64,000 nt of DNA from NCBI GenBank assembly GCA_019155185.1, contig CM032816.1:10986292-11050291 (forward strand), written 5' to 3'. Source of the DNA: Beaufortia kweichowensis (lineage: Eukaryota > Chordata > Actinopteri > Cypriniformes > Gastromyzontidae). The first letter of the stretch is position 1; each line of letters begins with the position of its first letter. This document shows, piece after piece, positions 12,139-23,054 of this stretch. The notes beneath the pieces are model-generated. The model saw nothing but the letters and a program-made list of their open reading frames with translations, was not told the origin of the DNA and did no database searches. A program made the position numbers and the translations under genes.

Positions 12139-15100
12139 CTGGCAAACAAAACAAAACGGCATCAATTTATTTACATTGTTTGTACATCTTTTAAAAAACA
12201 ACTAGTAAAATCCATTTTTTTTGCGTCTGTTTGGATAAAATGTCCCATATGATGATAATAAACAGAGATTCTTTGGTTCATTTCCCAGAATGGTGTTGTT
12301 ATCGCAGTGACTCTGTCAAGCTTACAATATTGCATTGTTATTTGGGCGGCTCGATACAGCAACATTGGCTCATGTAATAGTGTGAGTTTGGCACGGGACT
12401 ATCTGTTTGGCTAAACAATAGCTGTCATGTGTGTTGCAGAAATTACACAGTGCTGCTTTAAATGCTTATAAAATTATTTCTAAAAGCTTCTCTTACTTTT
12501 TACAAGCTTCTCAGTACAATCGACAAGTTCACCTGTAGAGCTTTTTCTTAAACAGATACAACAATCAGTTATGGCTTCTCACCCTGGGTGTTTATGTCGG
12601 CTGTGTCTTCTGATGCCTGTTTGGTTGATGGTTGTTCTCCGTACAAACTCCCTGGTACCACGCCACCCACCATACATCCCATGCCCAAAGCAGAGTCTGA
12701 GGAATGTCCATAGACACTGAAAAGAGAGCTGGGCCGAGCCGTCTCGACCCCACCGACCACACACCCAACACCCAGTGCTGACTGTGAGGAATGACCATAA
12801 GCACTGCCGGGCAGTGGAGAGGGTTGAGGGTTGACGCCTAACACAACACACCCGACTGTCAGCGTGGAGTCTGACGAGTGACCGTACGTGCTGCCGGGAA
12901 GAGACTGGGCTGAAGGGGTGGCATCCGGAATCATACAACCAACTTTAAGGGTGCTGTCGGAGGAGTGACCGTATTTGCTCCAATGTGGGCGAGAGGTAGA
13001 GACATCCGACACATACTCACCCACCTTTATATGGGCGTCAGAGGAGTGGCCATGTACGTTAGGGGTGGGGATGAGAGTCTTGACCTCTGACATGTGTTCC
13101 CCAACCTTTATATGGGCGTCAGAGGAGTGGCCATGGACGTTAGGGGTGGGGATGAGAGTCTTGACCTCTGACATGTGTTCCCCAACCTTTATATGTGCGT
13201 CAGAGGAGTGGCCATGGACGTTAGGGGTGGGGATGAGAGTCTTGACCTCTGACATGTGTTCCCCAACCTTTATATGGGCTGTCAGAGGAGTGGCCATGGA
13301 CGTTAGGGGTGGGGATGAGAGTCTTGACCTCTGACATGTGTTCCCCAACCTTTATATGGGCGTCAGAGGAGTGGCCATGGATGTTAGGGGTGGGGATGAG
13401 AGTAGTGACCTCTGACATGTGTTCCCCAACCTTTATATGGGCATCAGAGGAGTGGCCATGGACGTTAGGGGTGGGGATGAGAGTCTTGACCTCTGACATG
13501 TGTTCCCCAACCTTTATATGGGCGTCAGAGGAGTGGCCATGGACGTTAGGGGTGGGGATGAGAGTAGTGACCTCTGAAACGTGTTCTCCAACCTTTATAT
13601 GGGCGTCAGAGGAGTGGCCATGTACGTTAGGGGGTGGGGATGAGAGTAGTGACCTCTGAAACGTGTTCTCCAACCTTTATATGGGCGTCAGAGGAGTGGC
13701 CATGGACGTTAGGGGTGGGGATGAGAGTAGTGACCTCTGAAACGTGTTCTCCAACCTTTATATGGGCGTCAGAGGAGTGGCCATGTACGTTAGGGGTGGG
13801 GATGAGAGTAGTGACCTCTGAAACGTGTTCTCCAACCTTTATATGGGCATCAGAGGAGTGGCCATGTACATTAGGGGTGGGGATGAGAGTAGTGACCTCT
13901 GAAACGTGTTCTCCAACCTTTATATGGGCGTCAGAGGAGTGGCCATGGACGTCTGGTGGACGTTCTGGTGGAGGCCCGTCCTGACCCAAAGGAAACTTCT
14001 CTAACAGAGCCTGTACAGAAATCACTCACTCTTACACTTTTATACGTAAAAGTACTAATTTAACAGCAGATATATGTGCCTTGCTACCTGCCAAACATAT
14101 TATTACTAGTCTTAAATTGCAAACCCTGTAGGTGGTGGTCCACAAACTGGAGAAGTGCTGTGCTCCATCATTACTGTTACACTTTTAGTAACCTACCATT
14201 TGGCAGAAGCTTTTATCAAAGCAAAAAGCCTTCAAGTACACTTAATACAGCCCCCCGCCGCTGTAACCTGGGGTTAAGTGCCTGCTCAGGGGTGTAATTG
14301 TGAGAAGTCATGGGTCATGTCTTTAAAGGTTTGATCCAGCTACCCTACAGCACTGAGCTTAAGCTACTACATCATTCCACTTAACAGAAGATCCAACAGG
14401 AGGATTGCCATTAGGGGTGGAAGAAATATGTGACCCTGCCTGTAAAAACCCAGCTAAAGTCATTTTTGTGATTTACTGTTTTCTACATAAAATCATACTA
14501 CATAATGTAATGAACATTCTGTGAAAATATATCCTTGATATCTTTAATATTGACTGCGTAATGACATGTCAAAGATTGAATTCATAGTGATATTTATAGG
14601 TAAAATCAAACTTTGATGCTTGATATCTCAGAATATGATTTTTGAGACTTTTTCACCGATCACATATTTCTTTTAAGTTAAAATATAATCTCAATATAAT
14701 CACATGATAATGTATTGATACTCTTATATCAGTATGCAATTTTTTTTAAATATTAAAGATAAAAAATTTGGGGAAGGAGACTGGCCACCATCATATCTAA
14801 AACATCATATCTAAGACTGCACAATATATAAAAAAATGATATACCAGAAATGTGCATATGGCAAAAACATCGCTAAATTCGTTTTTATGTACTGCAACAG
14901 TAAAAGATGGCTGTTCACTTTCAGGAGAGATAATGTTTCTAAGAAAGAATATAAAGCAGGTATGTTGGTTTTGTAATCTTCACTGTTTATTATAATATAA
15001 TTTAAATTATATTATATACAATTTTTTTTAAACAAAGTATTATTGAGTCAGTGGACTAAACTATGTGCACTGATGTGATGTCATACCTGAACATTCAGTC

Positions 15101-18100
15101 GGTCCTGCTGTAGAAAGTTTATCCGGAGCTCATCGAGTTTCATCCTTTGAACCTTCCACATGGCTCTGAGCTCACGTCGAGCGGCGGCTTCAGATAACTG
15201 ACTGTACTGAGCGATCAGATCCATCCTAAGAACACACACATACAGAAACTACCACTGATCAATCTGCCATTTGGTTGCTTTTTATATGATATGTGACCTA
15301 TAAATAAAGCAAAAGTCAAAATTCAAATTCTTAAATTGTACAACTTTATTTGCAAGCTTTGAATAAGATTTTAAACCCCAGATTTTCACATGCAATGGTT
15401 CTGGCGGGCCTCACCGTGCCTGCCGCTCCATCTGCTCCTCGAGGGCCTGCAGTCTCTGTTCTCGATCTCGGAGCTCTCGAGCATAGCTGAAATCATCTTC
15501 CTGTTCTTTCCGCTTCACGGCGCTACGCCACTGAAAGCACATCCATCCAGTTAAAACCGCTCTTGTTGGCTTTTACCGCCACTAGCTTGTTCATCATGTT
15601 TATTACCTCCTGGTCCAACTCCAGCTGCTGTTTCAGCTCCTCAAATCGCTCTCTCTTCTGGGCCTCCTGCGCCAGACGCTGCGACACCTGGCGGCCTGCA
15701 GGGGGCGAGAAAAAGAACAGCGGGCATCAGCTGTAGACCCCGAGCACTGCTTGATGTCCATTCATCTGTCTCGGTAGGAAGGAATCCCTCAGACTACTGA
15801 TAATTAATGCTTGACCTCCACAAGGAGAACAGCTGTGTGCTTTCGTGGGCCAATCACAAAAGAGTTTAAATGAATGCAGACACTTAAACCTTACTGGCCT
15901 TATTCAATCAATGCTCATGTTATCAGACCTTTTCAGGACATTTAGGGTCATACTTTAAATTTACTTTTTTTCCAAGCAACACACAAAAACCACTTGCTTG
16001 CTTTACATGTTGCTCATACGGTGTCACCCTGTCTAAATGGGTAATTAATTATTGGCCGAAATAAACCCGACGACGCTTCATGTTGATATTTTGGCCAGCC
16101 ATATCTAATTAAACCCCGACATAAAACTGACAAACAGCAAACAGCTTTCAGTGTGTGTGTAGACGGGACCGAGGAGAAGCATTCTGACCTCTAATCCTCT
16201 CCAGGGTCTTGGCTGCCGACTGCCTGACCTGGTTAATGAGCTCCTGTCGTGCCCGCTCGGTGCGTATCGCCTGAGAAAATAAACGTTATGGAAAGAGATA
16301 GTGGGAGACAGAAACCGAAAAGGAAAGAAAATGAATGAAGACAGTTTAGAAGAAAACAACTAAGCTGATTTTAGCCCAGGTCAGAGCATCCTGATGAAAC
16401 TGGGTTAATAGACTGGGCTTATAAAATCTCTTCTGTTACCATGACAACAGTTACTGGGTCTCTGAATCCAGACACACTTAGAGAAGTTTAACTTCAATAA
16501 GTTACACACTTATGAATTACAGACATATTAAACATCGCGTAACATCTTATAAAACACACAGTCGCAGTACCTTCTCCTCCCTGCTGATGGCGCTGTGCCT
16601 TGCGATCGTCTCCATTCTCCCACGATACACAGCGCAGTCTCTCTCAGTCTCCTCCATTTCCCCTAGTGAGAACGTCACGGCTATTCTGGGCACGGGTATG
16701 TCTGACCAGAAGATGTAGTGCTGTTTAATACACACAAGTAATGTTTGTTGTGGGCCTGGATGTTGAAAATTTCCATGTGAAAAGACAATGCTAAATTATG
16801 AATATATTCTAGCCACGTCTTAAACTTTACTAAACTATACATCAAATATACTTTTTCACAACAGACCTGTGGGCAGCAGATCTTTAACAGGTTGATGGTT
16901 TTTCCACAGACGTACACATCATTGGCGATGTGTTTGAGAAAGACAGGCACGCAGTCCTCCGCATCTCGTGAAATGAGAGTATAGCCCTGCATCCAAAAAT
17001 TCTTATCTGAGACAACAAAAAGAGGAAAGACTGTCTTTCACTTGATGTTTCAACCATAAAAGGAAATGTAGATTGTTAGTCTCTTAAATAATCTCATTTA
17101 AAGAAATCTAAAGAAGCATCAGATAATCCATCCATTTATCACAAGAGTTTGATAGGTGCTGGAAAATCTCACCTCTGTAGGTCAGATAATCTTCATTGAC
17201 CTCAATCATAAACTCTTTATAAACATCACGGAAGACGCCTCCGTATACCCAGTCTGAAACAAACCTACACACACAAAACATTAACATTAACACACGAATA
17301 CCAAACAATACAACAATGATGACCAATGTTGGTGAAATGAAATACTTTTTTACCCACCTATACAAAAAGAAACGAAATCACAAAATGTGCACAATATATT
17401 GACAAAAATATGTGCAGAATTTGATTGACTAATTTAACAATTGTTATTGACTGAATATCACTTGTTAATTGATGCGTGACAGAATCAACAATCTCAACCA
17501 GATATCCACAAATTTATATATATTTGTCTATTTAAAGCTCCTAAATATTCATTTATAAAAAGCAGCCAGACATTACAATATCTCTAAAACATTATCATTA
17601 CACTGTCAAGTTCAAAGTGCTTTGGAAGACAACATTCAAAAATTTTACTTTAATAATGTGACGCATTCACAGGGGATTTGACGGGATTATAGTCAGACAG
17701 TGAAAGTTATTACATTTTCAGAACGATTATAATAACATTTAGTCTTTAGAACAACATGCACAACGACTCGCACAAGACCAGAGGCGTGTGTTATTTCATT
17801 AAATTAATTTTGATATCAGTTCACCAATTATAAACGGTGCTCTGAGGGTTCACCAGTGAAAGTGTCTCACCGTGTGTACGGCTCACAGCTGCTCTTCAGC
17901 AGAGACAGAAGGACGGGATGATTCTCATTACTGCAGTTACTCTGAACTTCATTATACAGATACGACAGCAGTTTCACACCCTGAACACACAGAAACGCAT
18001 AAACCAATCTTAAATCTGAAAACAATACCTTTACAATCAACTTTACAGCTCTAGTTTTGAGATAAATAGTCATTACAGGTGTGTAATAAAAATGCTTCTT

Positions 18101-20273
18101 ACTACGGGGAAAGTTGCTCGTCCCACACCGGCGACTCCATCCACACAACACAATTCTGACAGATACCTGATTAACACACAGTCACGTACAAGGATAATGA
18201 GCAACATCTGCTGAAACATCTGCAAAGTTCCTTCCTAAAGGCAACAAATTCTACTATTTGGCACCTTAAAGTTTTTATGGCCTCTCTGACACTGTGCTCA
18301 TGGGTACAATGACAAATCATGATGTTTTTGGTCTAAGGGGTTTACCTGAGCTGACATCCCAGTTTGCGGAAGTGACAGCCGATGATTAAGAGACTCAGAG
18401 AGGCCGGCGTGCTCAACACACATGCTCTGTAATAATGCAGATACCGCCGCAGCCCACCTGTGAAAGCCTGTGACACACACACACGGCTGTGTAACTCTTC
18501 TGTATGATCCTAGATCAGTTCTAAAGAAATAGCAACATGTGTTACCTGGAAGACAAGCCCTTTCTGACTCCCACCGCTCAGCGAGAAGCGACTCAAGCGC
18601 AGGTAATGTGTGCCGTACTGCGCCAGCTCACCCAGCAGACGAGACACACTCTCAGGAGACGTCCCGGAGACACATATATCAGGACGAACGTCAAACTGCA
18701 CGCTTGCCTGGAACAAATAAATGAAGTTTAGATCGAAATCAATATGAAATCAAAATAATAAATGTGACTTAAATTATACATCTGTCTGTATGCGCTCTTA
18801 TTTTTTTATATAGAAGAGCTATATGTATAGTTTTCATCTTCAATCAGAATGTAATAAAGTTTCAATAACATAAAAGTTTTACATTTACAATCCAATCAAA
18901 TCCTGATAAATAATTGATGTCCCATCCAGCATTATTTTCCACTGATTTTAAAGGAAACACATCACATTACTAAAGTACCTCATTGAGAGGGAACGTGGCG
19001 GAGGCCACACCGATCAACACATTGAGCACATCTTTGACCAGCTGACTCTGACAGTCCAATGGCAGCGGTAAGAGGGGTGACGGGGTCTGTGTGGACAAAA
19101 CATTCCTAATTTCTCCTTCCCACAGCCTGTACAGCTGATCAAACGCCTCTCTGCCAGCCTCCGTCAGGTATGGAGGTTCTGTCTGGCCTGGTGGACTAAA
19201 GGTTGGTGAGAGAATCATAAATACTCCTCACATTCAAACTAAGGGAATGTGAAAGCATTGTGATATCTTTCTCACCAGCCGATGTTCTCCCAACAGCGGC
19301 GTCTACCTGGCACAAACGTCCGCAGTGCCTCCCACACGTCGATCTCAGGGCTGGTACTGGTCTCAGACTGGGAATCTGGAGTCAGATTAGTGGCGGACTG
19401 GAAGCCCTCATCCTCAGATTGATCCAGACATGGAGGAACCTGCAGATATGAGAACATGCAAAATGGTCAATGATTCAGTTTTCTCTGAAATATAATAGTG
19501 CAGTTTTATATTTTTACCCGTATACTGAGTCCGGTTAGGTCTGCGTTACTGGGGACGGGCGGCAGGTCCAGTCGGATATCCATATCTGTTGTTCTAGAAT
19601 GCTGGAGGGCACCAAACAGTGACAGCCTGGTCTCTCTCTCAAACCTCTCCTCTGTCTCCGCTCTGCGCTCCAGTCCCAGCAGCGCGGTACCCGGAGGGGC
19701 ATCCATGATGTTCAGGGTCCTACACAAGCCCCCGAACACACCCCACTCCTCCCTACAGATCAGTGACCACGCCCTCTCCTCCAACCTCTGCATGTCCTGA
19801 CTCAGGTACCCTCCCAGCGGTGGTCTTCGCTGCACAGGTCGCTCCCGCCGCATGTAATCACGGCTAAAAGACAAAGGGGGCGGAGCCACAGATCCAGCTA
19901 GCTGCACTAGAAGCTCCAGGATGGAATTGAGTTCAGACAGCCCAGAAGACTCATCCTGCAACTGCCCCAAGAGCTCCTCTAACCTCTCCGCCTCCTCATC
20001 ACAGCCAGACACACGAAGGTCGAAAGAGATCATCAGTATTTTGTTACGGGCAGGCGTGTTAGACAGGGCATTGCGTGTCGGTTTGAATGTCCCGTCCTGG
20101 AAGAGTCCTGCCAGGAGCGCCCCGTACGCACGCTTGCGCAAGGTTCGACGCGCCCCCTCCCGCGACACACCTCCGAGAGCTCGCCGCTTCCATGACAACC
20201 CAGAGAGGCTGCTGTCACAGAGAGAAGCCAGCAGCTGAGTGATGCTGCTGCTGTTGCCGTGGCAACTGGTCAT
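4961..20273 (-). CDS. tubgcp6: GCP6, gamma-tubulin ring complex component 6 (complete gene, 23 coding exons)
   Basis: Scaffold subunit of the gamma-tubulin ring complex, which nucleates microtubules at centrosomes. Coding exons (transcript order): 20273-19518, 19439-19276, 19195-18979, 18707-18546, 18467-18346, 18166-18103, 17980-17871, 17264-17173, 17006-16867, 16720-16571, 16270-16189, 15695-15607, 15530-15415, 15225-15087, 14010-12583, 12138-11977, 11901-11733, 11654-11513, 10719-10525, 10449-10317, 9882-9669, 5533-5340, 5052-4961. Phases close throughout once two one-base insertions in exon 15 are discounted, giving about 1,709 residues (human about 1,819). The start codon is at 20273: the motif ARNKILMISFDLRV and the spacing to it match the family N-terminus. 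The protein ends in ...NNYYKDS. Architecture: N-terminal GCP (Grip1) part, charged coiled-coil, 27-residue tandem repeats, C-terminal GCP (Grip2) part. As given, the two insertions truncate the product in the repeats; a sequence error is a real possibility. Confidence 0.95.
5686..9575 (-). repeat. 3.9-kb purine-rich satellite filling tubgcp6 intron 21
   Basis: Within the 4.1-kb intron 5534-9668. The plus strand is built of short motifs such as gaagaggaaaaa, aagatgaaa, gtttaaagatg and ggtaaaaaattgtaaag, arranged in higher-order units of about 210 bp; the marker aaatgaagagg recurs near 6301, 6510, 6724 and 6935, with looser copies up to about 9400. The transcribed (minus) strand is therefore U/C-rich with many UCUUC-like motifs. 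A 149-codon frame inside (8986-9435, phenylalanine/serine-rich) is an artefact of base composition. Long A and T homopolymers make exact copy number uncertain. Confidence 0.9.
10757..10975. mobile_element. Truncated cyprinid-type interspersed repeat in tubgcp6 intron 18
   Basis: The internal segment has tcatttatttatcctcat, then gcatgactttctttt and agtcctacaggtttgtaac, as in the dispersed fish repeat whose full copies begin with 'agttcacccaaaaat'. The conserved ends are missing, so this is an old or truncated copy. Confidence 0.5.
11028..11420 (-). repeat. Smaller copy of the purine-rich satellite in tubgcp6 intron 18
   Basis: Same vocabulary as the large array (gaagaggg, aaagatgaaaaaaa, ttgaagatgggg, ttttttgaagatgg) inside the 793-bp intron 10720-11512. 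Two short direct repeats of ctaattgttagctagcaa sit just before it (about 10991) and inside it (about 11200). Confidence 0.75.
12583..14010 (-). CDS. tubgcp6: tubgcp6 exon 15: 27-residue tandem-repeat exon, two frame breaks
   Basis: The exon opens with ALLEKFPLGQDGPPPERPPD and then has 12 near-identical 81-bp units (core VHGHSSDAHIKVGEHVSEV, then TTLIPTPN) at about 13020-13965. Four diverged units follow (HSSDSTLKVGC, HSSDSTLTVGC, HSSQSALGVGC, HSSDSALGMGC) before the exon ends in DINTQ plus one base. Mammalian GCP6 has repeats of the same 27-residue length and phase (ENVSDV...HGHVSDASI type), so this is a homologous, independently expanded array. A fifth G in a G4 run (13630-13634) and an extra T at 13280 each shift the frame by one. 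The exon is 1,428 bp, whereas 1,426 fits the phases of both flanking exons. In frame A translation stops at 13627. Confidence 0.9.
13020..13965 (-). repeat. tubgcp6: 81-bp coding minisatellite, 12 homogenised units
   Basis: The marker gagtggccatg recurs at about 13045, 13125, 13206, 13288, 13370, 13451, 13532, 13613, 13695, 13776, 13857 and 13938, spaced 80-82 bp. Two unit types are clustered. The transcript-upstream five units (13560-13965) read HVSEVTT; the downstream units (about 13080-13540) read HMSEV, mostly followed by KT. The last unit before the diverged ones (EYVSDVSTSRPHWSKYGHSSD-like) keeps the mammalian-style sequence. The pattern fits unequal exchange or gene conversion that homogenised the middle and left the edge old. 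Confidence 0.93.
14090..14410 (-). mobile_element. Degenerate fish SINE-like element in tubgcp6 intron 14
   Basis: Contains ccatttggcagaagctttta, then ctgtaacctggggttaagtg and a degraded gatccagctaccctac stretch. This is the order seen in reverse-oriented fish tRNA-derived SINEs. The rest of the 1,076-bp intron 14011-15086 is AT-rich and shows no other feature. Confidence 0.5.
15087..20273 (-). CDS. tubgcp6: tubgcp6 exons 1-14: N-terminal GCP half and coiled-coil
   Basis: Codons 1-801. Exon 1 (252 codons, 20273-19518) holds the GCP6-specific N-terminus with the ARNKILMISFDLRV block and a second conserved block (TRLSLFGALQHSRT, then MDIRLDLPPVPSNADLTGL). Exons 2-3 carry QSEDEGFQSATNLTPDSQSE and PPYLTEAGREAFD. 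Exons 3-10 form the first GCP domain (VKDVLNVLIGV, ASVQFDV, SCEPYTRFVSDWVYGGVFRD, VPVFLKHIANDVYVCGKTIN). Exons 11-14 are arginine/glutamate/glutamine-rich (RTERARQELINQVRQ, RFEELKQQLELDQE), consistent with a long coiled-coil. This half should make lateral contacts with other GCP subunits; that role is family knowledge and is not visible here. Confidence 0.92.
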
Positions 20274-20307
20274 GTTACAACGTGTGCGCAGTCACGATGC
20301 AGCAGGA

Positions 20308-20960
20308 CCTGTGTGAAATAAATAAAACATTTATTACATCATATTATAAAATTCAGATGTGATCACATTTGTGTAGAATTTTTAAAATCATACTCTTGGC
20401 ATTTTATCATCCAGCTTCTTGATGTCTCAACCTTGGGAAGCTTTTTATGTTGGCATAATTATATTTCTGTCTACAAATGTAATTTTAAACATTAAAATAT
20501 ACACCTTCAGAGTAAAAGATTTTTAAGATCATGAGAAACATTTTTGTCAATTGTCTCTAAACTTTTGACTGGTACTGCATGTTACAGTGTGTTCTAGCAT
20601 TTCATACATGAATGATGCATACATTTGTAGACAGAGAAAACCCCATAATCACAGCAAGCAGATCAAATATTATTTTATATATAACGCAGTACAAAATAAT
20701 ACACTCATATAATATCTGATAATAACTGGTTTAATACCAAAGCCAGTAAACAAACACACCGGCCGCACACAAACATACTCGCATATGTGTCAATGCAAAC
20801 ATTTACTCACCGTGCGACACCAGCTTCAGCTGTCCGAACTGCAAATGCGTATTTTGCATTAGCGAACAAATTCGTAATTATAAAAATAAACGTTTAATGC
20901 GCAAACGAACATGAATCGCGCTTTTCTGACAGACTTCCTTAACCGCCGCGCTGCACTCTA
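20308..20960 (-). other. tubgcp6: tubgcp6 5'UTR: non-coding first exon and splice into exon 1
   Basis: The start-codon exon opens at 20308 after a good acceptor (minus-strand tatttcacacag). A matching donor (CGCACG|gtgagt) lies at 20811/20810, implying a non-coding first exon from 20811 up to a start site near 20900-20960. The implied 5'UTR intron is 20309-20810 and shows no other feature. Confidence 0.6.
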
Positions 20961-21130
20961 AAGTCCCGCCCCCTCTCTAATCTCATTGGCTGAAAGGCAA
21001 CATCCTCTGTTCAATCATTTGCTAAGACAACGGCAACGTCCCGCCTTGTTCTGCTTTCATTGGATGAAGCTTGACGACCTGGATGTTCATTGGCTGAGCT
21101 TGAGGCGTCGACAGAAGCGGTTTGAACGCG
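20945..21130 (-). promoter_or_regulatory. tubgcp6: tubgcp6 promoter: three CCAAT boxes, GC box, CHR-like site
   Basis: ATTGG on the plus strand (CCAAT in the gene's direction) occurs at 20985-20989, 21059-21063 and 21089-21093. GC-box-like cccgcccc is at about 20964, with another cccgcc near 21040. TTTGAA, a CHR-type hexamer, is at 21121-21126 beside a CpG run. Multiple NF-Y-type CCAAT boxes with a CHR are typical of G2/M-expressed centrosome genes (family knowledge). Here the CHR lies upstream of the CCAAT boxes, which is not the usual order, so DREAM-type control is only a suggestion. Confidence 0.55.
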
Positions 21131-21179
21131 CGCCTACTTGCGGCGTGGAGGAAATAGACTTTTGTTTTTAGAGTTTTGC

Positions 21180-22540
21180 ATAAATCCATGAATATATTTT
21201 TTTCTTTGTTCCATACTTATTCTTTTTAACTCATTAATATTTTACTCCTCATTAGACTACATTCCCACAAGTTGACTCCAGATGTTGCTAACAGTAAATA
21301 CTTGAGTATGCAGCCCTGGTTTCTTTTAGCAGATAAAACTTTGTTCACAAAATTTTTTATTTGCCCCAAACGCTACCCATCATTAGTTATTTATACATCT
21401 TGTCCTATGGTTTTGTTTAATAGCTGTCTGTTTTATGCAATCGTAATAAACACAGTATTATGTACAAAATAAGTGTTACTACATTTACATGCAGACATTG
21501 TTGGTCTCCTGTTGGAGAATAAGAGCCAAAAAACATCTCTGATTCATTTCGCCGAAAGGGAAAACAGAGCAATAAGTTAACTTTCTAACAAGCGCAACCA
21601 GAGCACGGTGCAGAAGGAACCATCACATTCAGGTACAAACACCCCCTCTGGCTCCTGCAAATATGCAGATGCTTTCAACACTTCCCCAAGCCGCAGGTGT
21701 TTGTGGTCAAGCATTGCATTATTAATCATCACGATCTTTTATTTTTAAGTTACAGAAGAGGTGTTCTTTAACTCCAGTCAGGGAGAATCCCTGAGAGTTT
21801 GAAAGTTTGAGAGCCTGTGTATCTCTTTGATGCCGAAGACAAAATCTCATTAATATCTGAGGTGTGAAACACCACTGCAGGTGAATACAAATACACACAC
21901 CTGCCACATACTCTTTCACACACACACCTGCCAAAGTGTGTTGTCTTTGAGTGATGGATCTCACAGAGAGAATAAAAGAGCCAGATCTTCTTATTCTCCC
22001 AGCGTGAGGAAAATCTAAACTGCTTTCAGAGTGAAGCCCAGTTGCTTATGGAATCGTGACTAAGTTAATTCGGTGTGCGTGCAGGGGGGCTACATGGTCT
22101 GATGGCATTAATTCGGTTACAGAATCTGGGTAACATAAGCTCTCATGATAGAGAGAGTGTTCACATCCATACACAAGACACAGTCCTCGTATTTCTGATT
22201 GAACTATTAGACTTACGTAATGCTAGATTATTACTAACAAATTATGAAATTACATAAGAGCTGTAAGGAGGTAAAGAATTATACCTAAACTGTGTCTTCT
22301 TTCTTTCTGTAATCTAATAACGGAAAGGTGTGATTTGATTTCTGTCTGCTGTCTAAATCATGAGGGTATTTGTAATGATGGCCAATTTCAGCGTTATAGA
22401 TGTGACATTTTCAGTCAAAACTTGACACTTGAAATTCTCACAGAATGTATTTATTACCAATATATTGAACCATCTGTTTATATTTTACCAAAGCCCTGTT
22501 GATAGAGTCCAGACATCAGAAAAATAAAGCAGAAAAAGAA
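21180..22540. other. Intergenic region between tubgcp6 promoter and plxnb2 3' end
   Basis: About 1.35 kb, AT-rich, with only short chance frames (60-80 codons). I see no conserved-looking exon, RNA gene or clear transposon. In human, HDAC10, MAPK12 and MAPK11 lie at this position between TUBGCP6 and PLXNB2; no trace of their coding exons is visible here. Confidence 0.5.
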
Positions 22541-23023
22541 GGTTTGAGAAACAGAGGTGTAAGTTTATTGATATAAGGATTAGATGGCACGTTGTGACCT
22601 CACAGATCACGTGTATGACATCGGTCCTCTGAGAGCTGCCATGTCTGAAGGAGCCACGACCATTTACTCCCAATCCTCCGCAGTCCCAGAATGCTTTGCT
22701 CTCGACACATTCACAAGAAAAAGAAAAGCTCTCGACAAAAACACAAACGGTTTGATAATGCACAGGAGAACAGTGTGGACAGATTTGCATTTTTAATACA
22801 AAGGCATAAAATAATATTAACTGCACAGCAGTAAGAAAAGGTTGTGTACAGATTATTTGTTCATACACACCATTGAAACACAATTTTGGGTCGGTACAGT
22901 AATAAAAACATTTGTGCTAATCAATAACTCTTTTTGCATAAAGACCAAACATAATGGCAGCCGTCTGACACCCAACATTTACTCCACTCGAGGGTTTTCC
23001 AATGCAGTAAAACTCCTAAAAAG

Positions 23024-23054
<31 letters not shown>

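Noticed and set aside
13627..13634. Programmed ribosomal frameshift at the G-run
   Set aside because: No slippery heptamer followed by a stimulatory structure is evident, the other units have G4, and a second unrelated insertion also exists. Sequence error or allelic damage is simpler.
12975..13984. Long plus-strand open frames (three of about 116-119 codons) antisense to the tubgcp6 repeat exon
   Set aside because: The 81-bp unit is a multiple of three, so any frame open in one unit stays open along the array. The sense frame matches GCP6.
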